NCBI GenBank assembly: GCA_003279445.1
Contig: QCHT01000007.1
Span: 1-64,000, forward strand
Length of the DNA stretch: 64,000 nt
Reading direction: 5' to 3'
From: Prochlorococcus sp. AG-402-G10
GTDB taxonomy: Bacteria > Cyanobacteriota > Cyanobacteriia > PCC-6307 > Cyanobiaceae
The notes under the pieces are model-generated. The model saw only the letters and a program-made list of their open reading frames with translations, did no database searches and was not told the origin of the DNA. Numbering within the stretch: the first letter of the stretch is position 1; every line of letters starts with the position of its first letter. Positions 1 to 8,656 of the stretch are shown here, in pieces. The position numbers were made by a program, and so were the translations under genes.

Positions 1-1
1 C

Positions 2-505
2 CAAGCCGGAGGATTAACCTTTTTCACTCCTAGTGAAGAAAGAATGGAGTCTGGTCTGTATTCAAGGTCTTATCTTCAAAATCAAATGGCAGTTGCACTT
101 GGAGGCCGCGTGGCAGAAGAAATAGTTTATGGAGAAGACGAAGTGACCACTGGGGCTTCTAATGATCTAAAGCAAGTTGCTCAGGTCGCAAGGCAAATGG
201 TTACGCGCTTTGGCATGAGCGAGAAACTTGGCCCAGTAGCCTTAGGACGCTCACAAGGAGGAATGTTCCTAGGTAGAGATATTGCTGCTGAACGAGACTT
301 TTCTGAAGATACAGCTGCCACAATTGATGAAGAGGTGTCCTACTTAGTTGACATAGCTTATAAAAGAGCCACTAAGGCCCTAGAGGACAATAGATCTGTT
401 CTTAATGAACTTGCAGAGATGCTTATTGAAAAAGAAACAGTTGATTCGGAGGACCTACAAGAACTACTAATCAAAAGAGAAGTAAAAGTTGCTGAATATA
501 TCTAA
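2..505 (+). CDS. ftsH: FtsH ATP-dependent zinc metalloprotease, C-terminal part
   Basis: Membrane-anchored AAA+ protease that degrades damaged membrane proteins, in cyanobacteria including photodamaged D1. Only the last 168 residues or so are in the window; the reading frame is open from base 2, so the first ATG at 44 is not the gene start. Visible parts are the start of the protease domain (QAGGLTFFTPSEER), the AEEIVYG segment and GASNDLKQ, which carries the Asp that is the third zinc ligand in this family. The AAA+ module and the HEXXH motif lie upstream of the window. The following gene overlaps its end by 17 bases. Which of the several cyanobacterial FtsH paralogues this is cannot be told from the C-terminus alone. 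Confidence 0.95.
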   Translation, partial: QAGGLTFFTPSEERMESGLYSRSYLQNQMAVALGGRVAEEIVYGEDEVTTGASNDLKQVAQVARQMVTRFGMSEKLGPVALGRSQGGMFLGRDIAAERDFSEDTAATIDEEVSYLVDIAYKRATKALEDNRSVLNELAEMLIEKETVDSEDLQELLIKREVKVAEYI

Positions 506-1160
506 ATCAAATTCATTTAATGTATGGAAAGAAAAGCAGGATTTCTTGATCTCTTCGCTTATTTCTCAGCCATTAATTATAGTATTGAGAATATCTCAAG
601 ACAATCTTGATAACTTATATTTCGACGACATCATTTGTTTAATAAATAGCCTCATTAGTTCTGATATTAAAAATATAGAAATTGCATGGTCTTCACATAA
701 TAATTGGGTTCCTTTTATAAAAGAACTTAAAAAGCAATTCCCCAACATCTCTTTTGGAGCAGCTTCCTTAACCGAACCAAGATCCTTAGAAGTAATTGCA
801 GAACTTGACTTTAAGTTTTCAATGTCTCCATTCTGGGACCTTAAACTACAATTAAGAGCTCGAGAATTAGGACAATTAGTTATACCCGGTGTGTTCTCCC
901 CTTCAGAGATTCAACAAGCTATTAATTTTGGATATCGAGCCATCAAACTCTTCCCAGCATCAATACTAGGAATAAGCTACATAAACCAAATAAAAGCTTC
1001 CTTTAAACCTATACCTTTTTTCATTGCTGCAGGTGGCATGAAGATCAAAGATATCAATTCATGGCTTTCAAATGGTTGTGGGGCAATCATTCTTGGGAGA
1101 GAACTAATAAAAGATTATCAAATAGATCCAGACCTTGAGAAATGGCTCAAGGAAAAATAA
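489..1160 (+). CDS. eda: KDPG/KHG aldolase family protein
   Basis: 223-residue class I aldolase of the 2-keto-3-deoxy-6-phosphogluconate (KDPG)/2-keto-4-hydroxyglutarate family, cleaving KDPG to pyruvate and glyceraldehyde 3-phosphate in the Entner-Doudoroff route. The family's catalytic Glu is at about residue 64 (NIEIAW) and the Schiff-base Lys at about 153 (IKLFPAS). The C-terminal phosphate-binding stretch IAAGGM...GCGAIILG is intact. The start is a TTG inside the end of ftsH; the next Met is at residue 112, after the catalytic Glu, so the upstream TTG is needed. The 17-base overlap suggests cotranscription or coupling with ftsH. The alternative role is the KHG aldolase reaction of the same family. 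Confidence 0.85.
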   Translation: MLNISKSNSFNVWKEKQDFLISSLISQPLIIVLRISQDNLDNLYFDDIICLINSLISSDIKNIEIAWSSHNNWVPFIKELKKQFPNISFGAASLTEPRSLEVIAELDFKFSMSPFWDLKLQLRARELGQLVIPGVFSPSEIQQAINFGYRAIKLFPASILGISYINQIKASFKPIPFFIAAGGMKIKDINSWLSNGCGAIILGRELIKDYQIDPDLEKWLKEK

Positions 1161-1265
1161 GTTTTATATTATTGGTCTCTTGATCAGAAGAATGAGAAGC
1201 TATAAATAACTTCTATTGTTCAAAATTCTATCTCTAAAGTAAAAAATAAATTATAAGAATATCAA

Positions 1266-2354
1266 CTACCAAAGACTGCATTGACCTTTTTGTCTTAAAA
1301 GATGATCTACCAAAACTATTGCAACCATTGCTTCAACCATAGGGACCGCTCTAGGGAGGACGCATGGATCATGCCTCCCTTTTGCAGCAAGGACAGTTTG
1401 GTTACCTGCTGAATCAATGGTTTTCTGCTCCTTACGAATAGTTGCTGTTGGCTTAAATCCAACTCTAAGAATTATTGGCTCACCATTACTAATTCCTCCT
1501 TGAATCCCTCCGGAGTTATTTGAAGCAGTTCGCAATCTATTTTCATCTGAAGCCAAAAACTCATCATTATGATCGCTTCCTCGCAAGTATGTTCCTCTAA
1601 AACCTGATCCAACTTCAAAACCCTTGCTTGCAGGCAATGACATTAAAGCCTTTGCAAAATCTGCCTCTAATTTGTCAAAAACAGGCATTCCAAGTCCACC
1701 TGGAGCATCACGAACAATGCATTCAATAACGCCTCCACATGAATCTCCGTCTCGACTAATCTCCTCAATTCGTTTAATCATCAAATTGGCATTTTCTTGG
1801 TCTGGACATCTAACAATATTTGATTCAATATCCTCAAGGCAGACCTTATTCATATCTATTTGGGCATCGATATCATGAATACGTTTTACCCAAGCAAGAA
1901 CTTCAGTCCCATAAGCTTTCTTAAGTATTTGCTTTGCAATAGATCCAGCTGCAACCCTTCCAATTGTTTCTCTTGCAGAAGCTCTACCACCCCCACTTTG
2001 GGCCTGAATTCCATACTTCAAGTGATATGTACCATCGGCATGAGAAGGTCGAAATACATTTTTCATTCCACCATAATCACTTGGTCTTTGGTCCTTATTC
2101 CTAACCATCATGGCTATTGGTGTGCCAAGAGTTTTCTTATCAACTATTCCACTCAAAATCTCGACGTGATCTAATTCTTTTCTTGGAGTAGTGATTTTGC
2201 TTTGACCAGGTCTTCGTCTATCAAGCTCTTCTTGTATTTTCAAAATATCTAATTCAAGCCTAGGAGGGCAACCATCTACCACAACACCTACGCCCCCTCC
2301 ATGAGATTCCCCAAATGTGGTGACCCGAAAGAAATCTCCAAAACTACTACCCAT
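1266..2354 (-). CDS. aroC: Chorismate synthase
   Basis: Last step of the shikimate pathway: makes chorismate from EPSP using reduced FMN; chorismate also feeds the menF and trpG/pabA products in this window. The protein has 362 residues, the usual length, when started at the ATG at 2354 ([19 protein letters not shown]). Longer starts add a 19-residue tail not seen in the family and run towards the psbA terminator. Signatures visible are GESHGGG near the start, [21 protein letters not shown], and [13 protein letters not shown] near the end. It lies downstream of psbA on the same strand but is separated by a strong terminator, so it should have its own promoter. Confidence 0.97.
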   Translation of the reverse strand: MGSSFGDFFRVTTFGESHGGGVGVVVDGCPPRLELDILKIQEELDRRRPGQSKITTPRKELDHVEILSGIVDKKTLGTPIAMMVRNKDQRPSDYGGMKNVFRPSHADGTYHLKYGIQAQSGGGRASARETIGRVAAGSIAKQILKKAYGTEVLAWVKRIHDIDAQIDMNKVCLEDIESNIVRCPDQENANLMIKRIEEISRDGDSCGGVIECIVRDAPGGLGMPVFDKLEADFAKALMSLPASKGFEVGSGFRGTYLRGSDHNDEFLASDENRLRTASNNSGGIQGGISNGEPIILRVGFKPTATIRKEQKTIDSAGNQTVLAAKGRHDPCVLPRAVPMVEAMVAIVLVDHLLRQKGQCSLW

Positions 2355-2446
2355 GAATTTCTTATTTTGCGGAGATACCAAGAAAGTTGATTTCAGCAAA
2401 AGCCTAATCAATCATTGGCCATTTAGCAGAAATTAAAAATTTTTCT

Positions 2447-2477
2447 AAAAAAAAGCCCCTCTTAAATAAGAGGGGCT
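2447..2477 (-). terminator. Rho-independent terminator of psbA
   Basis: On the minus strand a 10-bp perfect stem (AGCCCCTCTT with AAGAGGGGCT, arms 2468-2477 and 2454-2463) with a 4-base loop is followed directly by a run of eight T (2447-2454). It lies 46 bases past the psbA stop and ahead of aroC, the classic position for ending a highly expressed transcript. Confidence 0.93.
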
Positions 2478-2522
2478 CAAAAGCAAACAAAAGAGTTTAT
2501 TCGTTCTTATAAGAAACAAATA

Positions 2523-3605
2523 TCAACCAATTGCAGGAGCAACTAATGCCACAGAAGTGGATTCAGCAGCTGCCAAGTCAAGAGGGAAGTTATGAGCATT
2601 ACGCTCATGCATAACTTCCATACCTAGGTTTGCACGGTTTAGTACATCGCCCCAAGTTGGAACAACCTTACCATTTGAATCAACCACAGACTGGTTGAAG
2701 TTGAATCCATTGAGGTTGAATGCCATGGTGCAAATGCCCATAGAAGTCAGCCAAATACAAACAACTGGGAAGATTGCCAAGAAGAAGTGAAGACTACGAC
2801 TGTTATTGAAGCTTGCATATTGGAAGATCAAACGACCGAAGTAGCCATGAGCTGCAACGATATTGTATGTTTCTTCCTCTTGTCCAAACTTATAGCCATA
2901 GTTCTGAGACTCAGTCTCGGTGGTTTCACGAATAAGTGAAGAAGTCACCAATGAACCATGCATAGCTGAGAACAAACTTCCGCCAAACATTCCTGCAACA
3001 CCAGCCATGTGGAATGGGTGCATAAGAATGTTGTGCTCAGCCTGGAACACAAACATAAAGTTAAATGTTCCTGAAATTCCTAAAGGCATTCCATCAGAGA
3101 AAGATCCCTGACCAAATGGGTAAACAAGGAAAACAGCAAAAGCCGCTGAAACTGGTGCTGAGTAAGCAACACAGATCCATGGGCGCATACCTAAACGGTA
3201 TGAAAGTTCCCACTGACGGCCCATCCAACCGCAAATACCGATGAGGAAGTGGAAAATAACAAGCTGGTAAGGACCGCCGTTATAAAGCCACTCATCAAGA
3301 GTTGCAGCTTCCCAAATTGGGTAAAAGTGAAGACCGATTGCATTACTAGAAGGAACTACAGCACCAGAAATGATGTTGTTTCCATAAAGGAAAGATCCTG
3401 CAACAGGCTCACGGATGCCATCAATGTCAACTGGAGGTGCTGCTATAAAAGCAACTACAAAGCAGATTGCTGCCGCTAAAAGGCAAGGGATCATCAATAC
3501 ACCGAACCAACCGACGTAAATACGGTTGTCAGTAGATGTGACCCACTCACAGAATTGCGGCCAACCGCCGAGCAACGCAGAGCGCTGCTTTCTAATGGTG
3601 GTCAT
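2523..3605 (-). CDS. psbA: Photosystem II D1 protein
   Basis: Reaction-centre core subunit of photosystem II in the thylakoid membrane; binds P680 chlorophylls, pheophytin, QB and most ligands of the Mn4CaO5 cluster. Its 360 residues run one ahead of the canonical numbering. Seen are YZ (Tyr162), Asp171, Glu190, His191, the HERNAH segment (His333, Glu334, His338), Asp343 and Ala345. After Ala345 comes a 15-residue tail, which in this family is removed by CtpA. The residue equivalent to position 130 is Gln (GRQWELS), the D1:1-type choice, rather than the Glu of stress forms. Five transmembrane helices are expected. It is flanked by a leader hairpin and a strong terminator, consistent with a single-gene, highly expressed transcript. 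Confidence 0.99.
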   Translation of the reverse strand: MTTIRKQRSALLGGWPQFCEWVTSTDNRIYVGWFGVLMIPCLLAAAICFVVAFIAAPPVDIDGIREPVAGSFLYGNNIISGAVVPSSNAIGLHFYPIWEAATLDEWLYNGGPYQLVIFHFLIGICGWMGRQWELSYRLGMRPWICVAYSAPVSAAFAVFLVYPFGQGSFSDGMPLGISGTFNFMFVFQAEHNILMHPFHMAGVAGMFGGSLFSAMHGSLVTSSLIRETTETESQNYGYKFGQEEETYNIVAAHGYFGRLIFQYASFNNSRSLHFFLAIFPVVCIWLTSMGICTMAFNLNGFNFNQSVVDSNGKVVPTWGDVLNRANLGMEVMHERNAHNFPLDLAAAESTSVALVAPAIG

Positions 3606-3621
3606 GAGGACGTGAATTCAA

Positions 3622-3635
3622 ATCCCAAAAGGGAT
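3622..3635 (-). promoter_or_regulatory. Small hairpin in the psbA 5' leader
   Basis: Perfect inverted repeat ATCCC-4-GGGAT about 17 bases ahead of the psbA start codon. With no strong Shine-Dalgarno sequence visible, a leader stem just upstream could influence psbA mRNA stability or ribosome access. The structure is seen; the role is inferred. Confidence 0.4.
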
Positions 3636-3674
3636 ATCTATGTAAGAACGAGGACGAAGCCCCGCCAGGAGGAG

Positions 3675-3680
3675 TTTATA
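3675..3680 (-). promoter_or_regulatory. psbA: Candidate -10 element of psbA
   Basis: TATAAA on the minus strand, about 70 bases upstream of the psbA ATG, preceded by a GC-richer stretch with no good -35 match. Position and sequence fit a sigma-70-type -10 and would give a leader of roughly 60 bases containing the hairpin at 3622-3635. An AT run (ATATATATAT) lies further upstream near 3730-3741. Confidence 0.4.
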
Positions 3681-3954
3681 GGAAAATCTGCAATTACGCG
3701 AGCTAAAGAGAAAGGTTTCTTATAAAGAAAATATATATATATCCATTCAACATCGCATTTAGAGAATTTTCGATAAAAAAAGGATGCTTCTTCGTTATAA
3801 AATCAGCAGTTCCAATGCCTAAGATTACAACATCTAAAAGATTGGCAGAAATCAAAGAAATGTTTTGATTGCATTAAATTCTTGAAAAATAAATTTTCTT
3901 CATAAGAAAGTCCAAAGAAGGCTACATTAAGAAATAATTTATACCTAATCAATT

Positions 3955-3975
3955 AAAAAAGAGTTTATTCTCTTT
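3955..3975 (-). terminator. Weak terminator-like hairpin after the aspartoacylase-like gene
   Basis: On the minus strand AAAGAG-6-CTCTTT is followed by three more T, 24 bases past the stop codon at 3999. The stem is only 6 bp and AT-rich, so this is a modest call. Confidence 0.4.
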
Positions 3976-3998
3976 ATAAAAATCCAAATATTTGCTTT

Positions 3999-4922
3999 CT
4001 ATGAATTAATTAATCTATAAAATGCATCTTTCCAACAATCATCAAATCTCCAAACTTCCTTTTTAGTAAAGGACATCGCAATATTTTTTTCAGCATATGC
4101 TGCCTCATTAATAAAAACTGGGAACACTACATCTGAAAAAGAATTATCAGAAAGTCTGACTTTTTCTCCGCTTATATACTCAAATAATGGATATCCATTT
4201 CTAATTGGCTGCCAATCTCTACCTTCGAGATCACCATGAATATATGCAATAGGTTCTCCAGAAGAATCTCTAGGATAATCAATACTTTTTAAATGTCTAT
4301 GCACAATTAATTTATCCGGAAAACAACTTTGAGAGTGAATAGATTTAGATATCTCCTCTAAGCAAATCTTTAGGGCCTGAAACGTTTGCTGAATAATTCT
4401 GCTATTGAGAGATCCCTGAGGAACAGGTCCTATTTCCACAACAAATCCGCAAGGCCAAGCTTCTACTAAAAACCCTTTTTGCGATGGGTTCCCCTCATGC
4501 AAATATACTGGCAAGCCTATGCGGTTCTGAATCAAAGAGACTATTGCCAAGTCGACAGGACGTCTTCCATAAATAACAAGGCTTGAACCCATGCAAGCAG
4601 TAGTGCTATGAAAATCAATTGCTATTTGAGAAGCATTTTGACCATTAGGTCCATAAAGAGCAAGCAACTGCCTTGCACGAGAAACCTCTAAATCATTATG
4701 ATTTTCAGAATTAAGTAAATCTTTAGAGAAGCTTCTGTTTAAATCTCTATGCAAATATCTTTTTCCCTGTTCAAAAGCCAAAGGGTTTCCTATTACTGAA
4801 ACAACTTTTAAGCCACACTTATCTATAAGATCTTCTTTTTGTTTCCACTGATCAAAAACCCAAGGGGCATTGATTTCATTTCCATGGGTACCTGCCACCA
4901 AAAGTACCTGAAGATTTGACAT
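3999..4922 (-). CDS. Aspartoacylase-like zinc hydrolase (succinylglutamate desuccinylase/aspartoacylase family)
   Basis: Predicted cytoplasmic zinc-dependent N-acyl amino acid hydrolase of about 307 residues. The zinc ligands of the family are visible: His and Glu in GTHGNE at the start, and a His in DFHSTT. The substrate-binding RDLNRSF motif and the catalytic Glu in VVEIGPVPQG are also present. The ATG at 4922 is chosen; the codon before it is TTG. Family members cleave N-acetylaspartate or similar N-acyl amino acids; the cyanobacterial substrate is not shown by the sequence. Divergent from the GST gene with a short shared upstream region. Confidence 0.8.
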   Translation of the reverse strand: MSNLQVLLVAGTHGNEINAPWVFDQWKQKEDLIDKCGLKVVSVIGNPLAFEQGKRYLHRDLNRSFSKDLLNSENHNDLEVSRARQLLALYGPNGQNASQIAIDFHSTTACMGSSLVIYGRRPVDLAIVSLIQNRIGLPVYLHEGNPSQKGFLVEAWPCGFVVEIGPVPQGSLNSRIIQQTFQALKICLEEISKSIHSQSCFPDKLIVHRHLKSIDYPRDSSGEPIAYIHGDLEGRDWQPIRNGYPLFEYISGEKVRLSDNSFSDVVFPVFINEAAYAEKNIAMSFTKKEVWRFDDCWKDAFYRLINS

Positions 4923-4975
4923 CAAAGATTATTAAATTGTTTCCTATTTCTGAAAATATCTACAAAATAATTTGC

Positions 4976-5953
4976 ATGTCAATACCTCCAACAATTGTTT
5001 CATCCGCCCGAACGGGTTGGAAATGGCAATGGAATCAATTAATGAATGGCCTTGCTCCTGCTGACAAATCAGGGAATTATTGCCGCAAACCCAGCCAAGC
5101 ACAGAATGCAATTCTTCCGAATCCAGCCGATCTCTTAAATCGATCAATCGAAGAATTTCCTATTCTCGTAATTGGTCGAAGCTGTCCTTGGGCCCATCGA
5201 ACATGGCTGATGTATGAACTCAGAAATTTAAGTAGTTCATTAAATCTTTTAATAGCTCACCCTGACTACAAAGGAGGACAATGGAAAATATCTCCTAGTT
5301 GGAAGGGTTGTCAATCTCTTCTAGAGCTTTATAAATTCTTTAATTCTCCTCCAACTCATAGAGCAACCGTTCCTGCACTCTTTGATCCAAAACAAACTAT
5401 CAAAGACAAACCTAAATTACTAGGCAATGAGAGTGCCCAATTAATAGAAATTCTAAATCAGTGGCCTGCTCAAGATGATGTTTCAGATTTTTGTCCCAAA
5501 GAACTCCAACAAGATATAGATGCATGGCAAAGATTAATACAAGAGTCAGTCAATAATGGAGTATATAAATGTGGTTTTGCTAGAAACCAAGAAGCTTATA
5601 ACAATGCCAGCGAAGAACTTTTTCATTCATTAAAGGCTATAGAAGAAAGTCTTTCTCTTAAGGGGCCTTGGCTCTGTGGAGACAAGCTCACACTGGCAGA
5701 CATAAGACTTTTCCCAACCATCATTCGATGGGAATCTGTCTATGCTCCTTTATTTGGATGCTCGAAGGAATCTTTATCATCTTTTCCAGCAATTCTTAGT
5801 TGGCGTAAGAAGTTTTTTCATCTCCCCAAAGTTTCAAATACATGTAATGCGACAAATTGGAGAAATGACTACTACGGAGCCTTATTTCCCCTAAATCCAA
5901 GCAATATAATCCCAAAAGGGCCTAATGTGAATCAAATAGTTAATACCTATTGA
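4976..5953 (+). CDS. Xi-class glutathione S-transferase / glutathionyl-hydroquinone reductase-like protein
   Basis: Predicted cytosolic GST-fold enzyme of 325 residues that reduces glutathionylated quinols. The catalytic CPWAHR motif typical of the Xi class (ECM4/YqjG type) is present (IGRSCPWAHRTW) inside the thioredoxin-like N-terminal domain. The helical C-terminal domain includes LCGDKLTLADIRLFPT. The open frame extends upstream to a TTG at 4916, but the ATG at 4976 avoids overlap with the divergent neighbour and gives a normal family N-terminus. A role in quinone or chlorinated-phenol detoxification is inferred from the family; glutathione supply is supported by gshB in the same window. 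Confidence 0.75.
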   Translation: MSIPPTIVSSARTGWKWQWNQLMNGLAPADKSGNYCRKPSQAQNAILPNPADLLNRSIEEFPILVIGRSCPWAHRTWLMYELRNLSSSLNLLIAHPDYKGGQWKISPSWKGCQSLLELYKFFNSPPTHRATVPALFDPKQTIKDKPKLLGNESAQLIEILNQWPAQDDVSDFCPKELQQDIDAWQRLIQESVNNGVYKCGFARNQEAYNNASEELFHSLKAIEESLSLKGPWLCGDKLTLADIRLFPTIIRWESVYAPLFGCSKESLSSFPAILSWRKKFFHLPKVSNTCNATNWRNDYYGALFPLNPSNIIPKGPNVNQIVNTY

Positions 5954-5977
5954 ACTAACTTTGTTTACTCTAAATTC

Positions 5978-6619
5978 ATGGAAAATGCTCTTGAAATTGA
6001 ATTTGAAGGAGTTTATGGAAAGTACAAAATTACACAAGAAGATAAAACAGAAGTAAGAAACTATCGTTTAGCTCTTTTGACTTGTGGGATCTCATTTACG
6101 GCTGGCATCTCTCAGTGGTTATTAATTAGTGATTCTTTTGCCTGGGTGTGGCTTATCCCAATGTGTATTTCATTAGGCCTTGCCTTAAAATGGATACATA
6201 TATATGTTCAAATCCTTCACCGGACTCTTCAGCTTTTATGGGCTATAGGGGCCTTAGGAATTATTGCTCTAATTTTGAAGGGCAATTCACAAGAGCTAAT
6301 TTCTGATCTTGTATCTAGGCCAATTCTAATATTAATAATTGGCCCTTACTTTGCAGCAATGGCTGGCTTAGGATTCAAAGAGTTTTTCTGTTTTCAGCGT
6401 CCTGAAGCTATTGGTGTAACACTTTTGCTACCAATTAGTCTTGGTAGTCACTTGCTGGGAATACTGCCTCAGGCAATAGAAATGATCTTACTATGTTTAG
6501 CAGCTGTACTTTTTTTAATCCTTGCAGTGCGAAAATTTGGAATGGACGCAGCCTCTGATATTGGAGATAAAAGTGTTTTTCAATACCTCAGTAGCAAAAA
6601 TGAGACAGCAAAAACCTGA
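5978..6619 (+). CDS. DUF2301 family integral membrane protein
   Basis: 213-residue polytopic membrane protein. A soluble N-terminal stretch of about 30 residues is followed by some six hydrophobic segments (for example LALLTCGISFTAGISQWLL and LILIIGPYFAAMAGLGF). The GPYFAAMAGLGFKEFFCF segment resembles the cyanobacterial DUF2301 family. It starts 24 bases after the GST gene on the same strand and may be cotranscribed. No biochemical role is known to me and none is claimed. Confidence 0.7.
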   Translation: MENALEIEFEGVYGKYKITQEDKTEVRNYRLALLTCGISFTAGISQWLLISDSFAWVWLIPMCISLGLALKWIHIYVQILHRTLQLLWAIGALGIIALILKGNSQELISDLVSRPILILIIGPYFAAMAGLGFKEFFCFQRPEAIGVTLLLPISLGSHLLGILPQAIEMILLCLAAVLFLILAVRKFGMDAASDIGDKSVFQYLSSKNETAKT

Positions 6620-6817
6620 ACTCAAAAAAACGAAAACTAAAAGACGTTTTCCAAAAATCTAATTGATCATCAAAACCAGACATTTCAACTCTAGATTGTA
6701 TATATAGTTAGTTTCTAGAGAAAAAGGTGTTGTAAACCAAACCAACTTTTAGTGGCAGAAATGAGTAATCTATTTATTGTAAGAAAGTTGAAAGCTAAGG
6801 CTTAAAGCAACTAACCA

Positions 6818-7036
6818 ATGAAATCAATCGACGAACACATTCAGAAAGATCAAAGCGAGATTCTTTCTGCCAAAGCAGAAGGCAATGTTCCAAAGGCAAG
6901 GCATCTTGAAGAAGAGCTTCACTCGCTTGAGGAATATAAAGAGCATCATCCAGAGGATAAGCACGATCCAAATGCATTGGAATTATTCTGTGATGCAAAT
7001 CCAGATGAACCAGAGTGCCTTGTATATGATGATTAA
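6818..7036 (+). CDS. cp12: Calvin cycle regulator CP12
   Basis: Small, acidic, largely disordered protein (72 residues) that in the light-dark switch bridges GAPDH and phosphoribulokinase into an inactive complex. The C-terminal hallmark is clear: a Cys pair at 58 and 67 (FCDANPDEPECLVYDD) that inserts into the GAPDH active site. The N-terminal Cys pair found in plant and many cyanobacterial CP12s is absent, and the AWDxVEEL core is changed to a related ARHLEEELHSL. A strong bidirectional terminator follows the stop. Small size and acidity match the family (about 75-80 residues). Confidence 0.92.
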   Translation: MKSIDEHIQKDQSEILSAKAEGNVPKARHLEEELHSLEEYKEHHPEDKHDPNALELFCDANPDEPECLVYDD

Positions 7037-7062
7037 AAAAGTGGGCCTTGGCCCACTTTTTT
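7035..7062. terminator. Bidirectional terminator after CP12
   Basis: AAAAAAGTGGGCC-TT-GGCCCACTTTTTT forms a long near-perfect stem with A-run and T-run flanks. It can therefore end the plus-strand CP12 transcript and the convergent minus-strand transcript from 7270. Confidence 0.9.
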
Positions 7063-7087
7063 AATGCAAAGTACTTCAAAGTTTTCT

Positions 7088-7270
7088 TCAATAATCCATA
7101 TTAAAATCTGATGGACTGCCTGTAAGAGAACAAACTACAGATTCTTCATTTCTCATTTTTCTAACTTCTTTTATAGGTCGTCCCATTCGCCGCAGGACTT
7201 CAATATCTTGAGAAGTTTGACATCTTGCGATGACACTGCCCTGGTCATCAAAACATGTGTAAAAAGTCAT
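7088..7270 (-). CDS. Small conserved hypothetical protein
   Basis: 60-residue protein with three Cys (positions 6, 17 and 47) and a basic middle (LRRMGRPIKEVRKMR). It has an ATG start and sits between obgE and the terminator shared with CP12. I do not recognise a domain. It starts 82 bases beyond the obgE stop on the same strand, so it could be the distal gene of an obgE transcript. The call rests on position, clean start and composition, so it is moderate. Confidence 0.6.
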   Translation of the reverse strand: MTFYTCFDDQGSVIARCQTSQDIEVLRRMGRPIKEVRKMRNEESVVCSLTGSPSDFNMDY

Positions 7271-7352
7271 AAGAAAGATACCCTTAACCTATTTATGACC
7301 AATTCTTCTACTCTCGACAAGTATTAATTTGCTCTAAAACATGGAAAGAATA

Positions 7353-8342
7353 TTAAGCCTCTAATTTTTGCCAAATTTTTGTTAAAAGAATATCCAGGCC
7401 TTCATTCATCGCAGCAGATATAAACAATACATTACTACCTATTTCTTTCTTGAAATTTTCAACTAATTCCCCAAGAGTTTTCTCATCTATAAGCTCTTTC
7501 TTGTTCAAAACCAAAATTCGCGGCCGATCGACAAGTCCATGTTGATAAGCTAAAAGTTCTTTCTCAACCACTTGAGCATCTCTTAAAGGATCTGAAGAAG
7601 AGGCGTCAACAACATGAATCAACAATTTTGTTCTTTCTATATGTCTTAAAAACTCATGCCCCAAGCCAATTCCTTGGGCTGCACCAGCTATGAGACCTGG
7701 AATGTCAGCAAAGAGAGTGCCATCACCACTGGGTTTACGTACCACCCCAAGGTTAGGAATCAATGTAGTAAAAGGATAATCAGCAATTTTCGGCTTAGCA
7801 GAGGAGAGAACCGATATCAATGTACTTTTACCAGCATTTGGTAACCCAATAATCCCTACTTCTGCCAATAATTTCAATTCTAAATTCAATAGCCATTCTT
7901 CCCCATCTTTCCCTTCTGTGAACTTTTCAGGTGCACGATTTCTATTACTTAAATAATGAGCATTTCCTAAACCTCCAATTCCTCCAAATGCAACTACAAG
8001 AGTTTCGCCATCAACTGTTAGATCTCCAAAAATTATGCCTGTGTCCACATCTTTAACTTCAGTGCCACAGGGAACTTTTAATACAAGATCATTACCACAA
8101 GCTCCACTACATTTATTTGGTCCTCCTCTTCGACCATCTTCCGCAGAAATTAATTGCTTAAATTTAAAATCAAGCAAAGTCTGAAGATTTGAATCAGCTT
8201 GAAAAATCACCTTTCCACCATTACCCCCATCACCCCCAGAAGGTCCACCTGCAGGGACATACTTCTCTCTTCGAAAAGATACAATTCCATCACCGCCTCG
8301 TCCAGCTCTAACTTTTATAATTGCTTGGTCAATAAATTGCAT
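7353..8342 (-). CDS. obgE: GTPase ObgE/CgtA
   Basis: Essential ribosome-associated GTPase acting in 50S subunit assembly. The glycine-rich Obg domain fills residues 1-158 ([17 protein letters not shown]). The G domain follows with G1 GLPNAGKST (about 166-174), G2 [11 protein letters not shown]3 DIPGLI and G4 NKKE. At 329 residues it is the short form without a C-terminal OCT domain, as is usual in cyanobacteria. The ATG at 8342 is preceded by a 314-base gap. Confidence 0.96.
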   Translation of the reverse strand: MQFIDQAIIKVRAGRGGDGIVSFRREKYVPAGGPSGGDGGNGGKVIFQADSNLQTLLDFKFKQLISAEDGRRGGPNKCSGACGNDLVLKVPCGTEVKDVDTGIIFGDLTVDGETLVVAFGGIGGLGNAHYLSNRNRAPEKFTEGKDGEEWLLNLELKLLAEVGIIGLPNAGKSTLISVLSSAKPKIADYPFTTLIPNLGVVRKPSGDGTLFADIPGLIAGAAQGIGLGHEFLRHIERTKLLIHVVDASSSDPLRDAQVVEKELLAYQHGLVDRPRILVLNKKELIDEKTLGELVENFKKEIGSNVLFISAAMNEGLDILLTKIWQKLEA

Positions 8343-8656
8343 TGTGAGTTTTTGCTGCAGTTGGTTTAAAGAATGAAAGTCGAGCTAAAACTCATCTATT
8401 AGCGCATATCATGAGGCAATAAAGAGAAAATAGTACTTAAAAGCAGGGTAAAATCCTACTTAAAACATTCACTATATTTATCAAGAGCACTATTAGATAC
8501 AGGTTTTTCTAATGCAAGTATATCAACACTGACAAGAATGAACATTAAAGGTACAGCATATTCATTGGAGTAAAGTTAGTCTGAATAGAATATTTGAACC
8601 CGAAATTTATAAAAGATAACAGACGACAACATATTCTCAGGAGAGCAAAGAATCAA
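8343..8656. other. Gap between obgE and mutS2
   Basis: 314 AT-rich bases, presumably holding the obgE promoter. The longest reading frame I could find is a 29-codon one on the minus strand (8456-8545), which I do not call a gene. No tRNA, terminator or known small RNA was recognised. Confidence 0.5.

Larger units (their letters stand above)
3606..3998. other. Intergenic region between psbA and the aspartoacylase-like gene
   Basis: 393 bases without a supported gene. The psbA leader and promoter take up the first 80 or so. The middle is very AT-rich with an alternating AT run and only ORFs under 20 codons. The last 50 bases hold a weak terminator-like hairpin for the gene that ends at 3999. 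No tRNA or known small RNA was recognised. Confidence 0.6.

Noticed and set aside
2354-2411. Longer AroC N-terminus (MIRLLLKST...)
   Set aside because: AroC starts at the MGSSFGDFF Met in the family; the extension is non-conserved leader.
4916-4975. Longer N-terminus of the GST-like protein from a TTG
   Set aside because: It would overlap the divergent gene's start region and adds residues not typical of the family.
6795-7091. 98-codon minus-strand frame opposite CP12
   Set aside because: It lies across the CP12 gene and its terminator; CP12 has its family signature, so this is a shadow frame.
8456-8545. 29-codon minus-strand frame in the obgE-mutS2 gap
   Set aside because: Too short, no ribosome site, no recognisable peptide.
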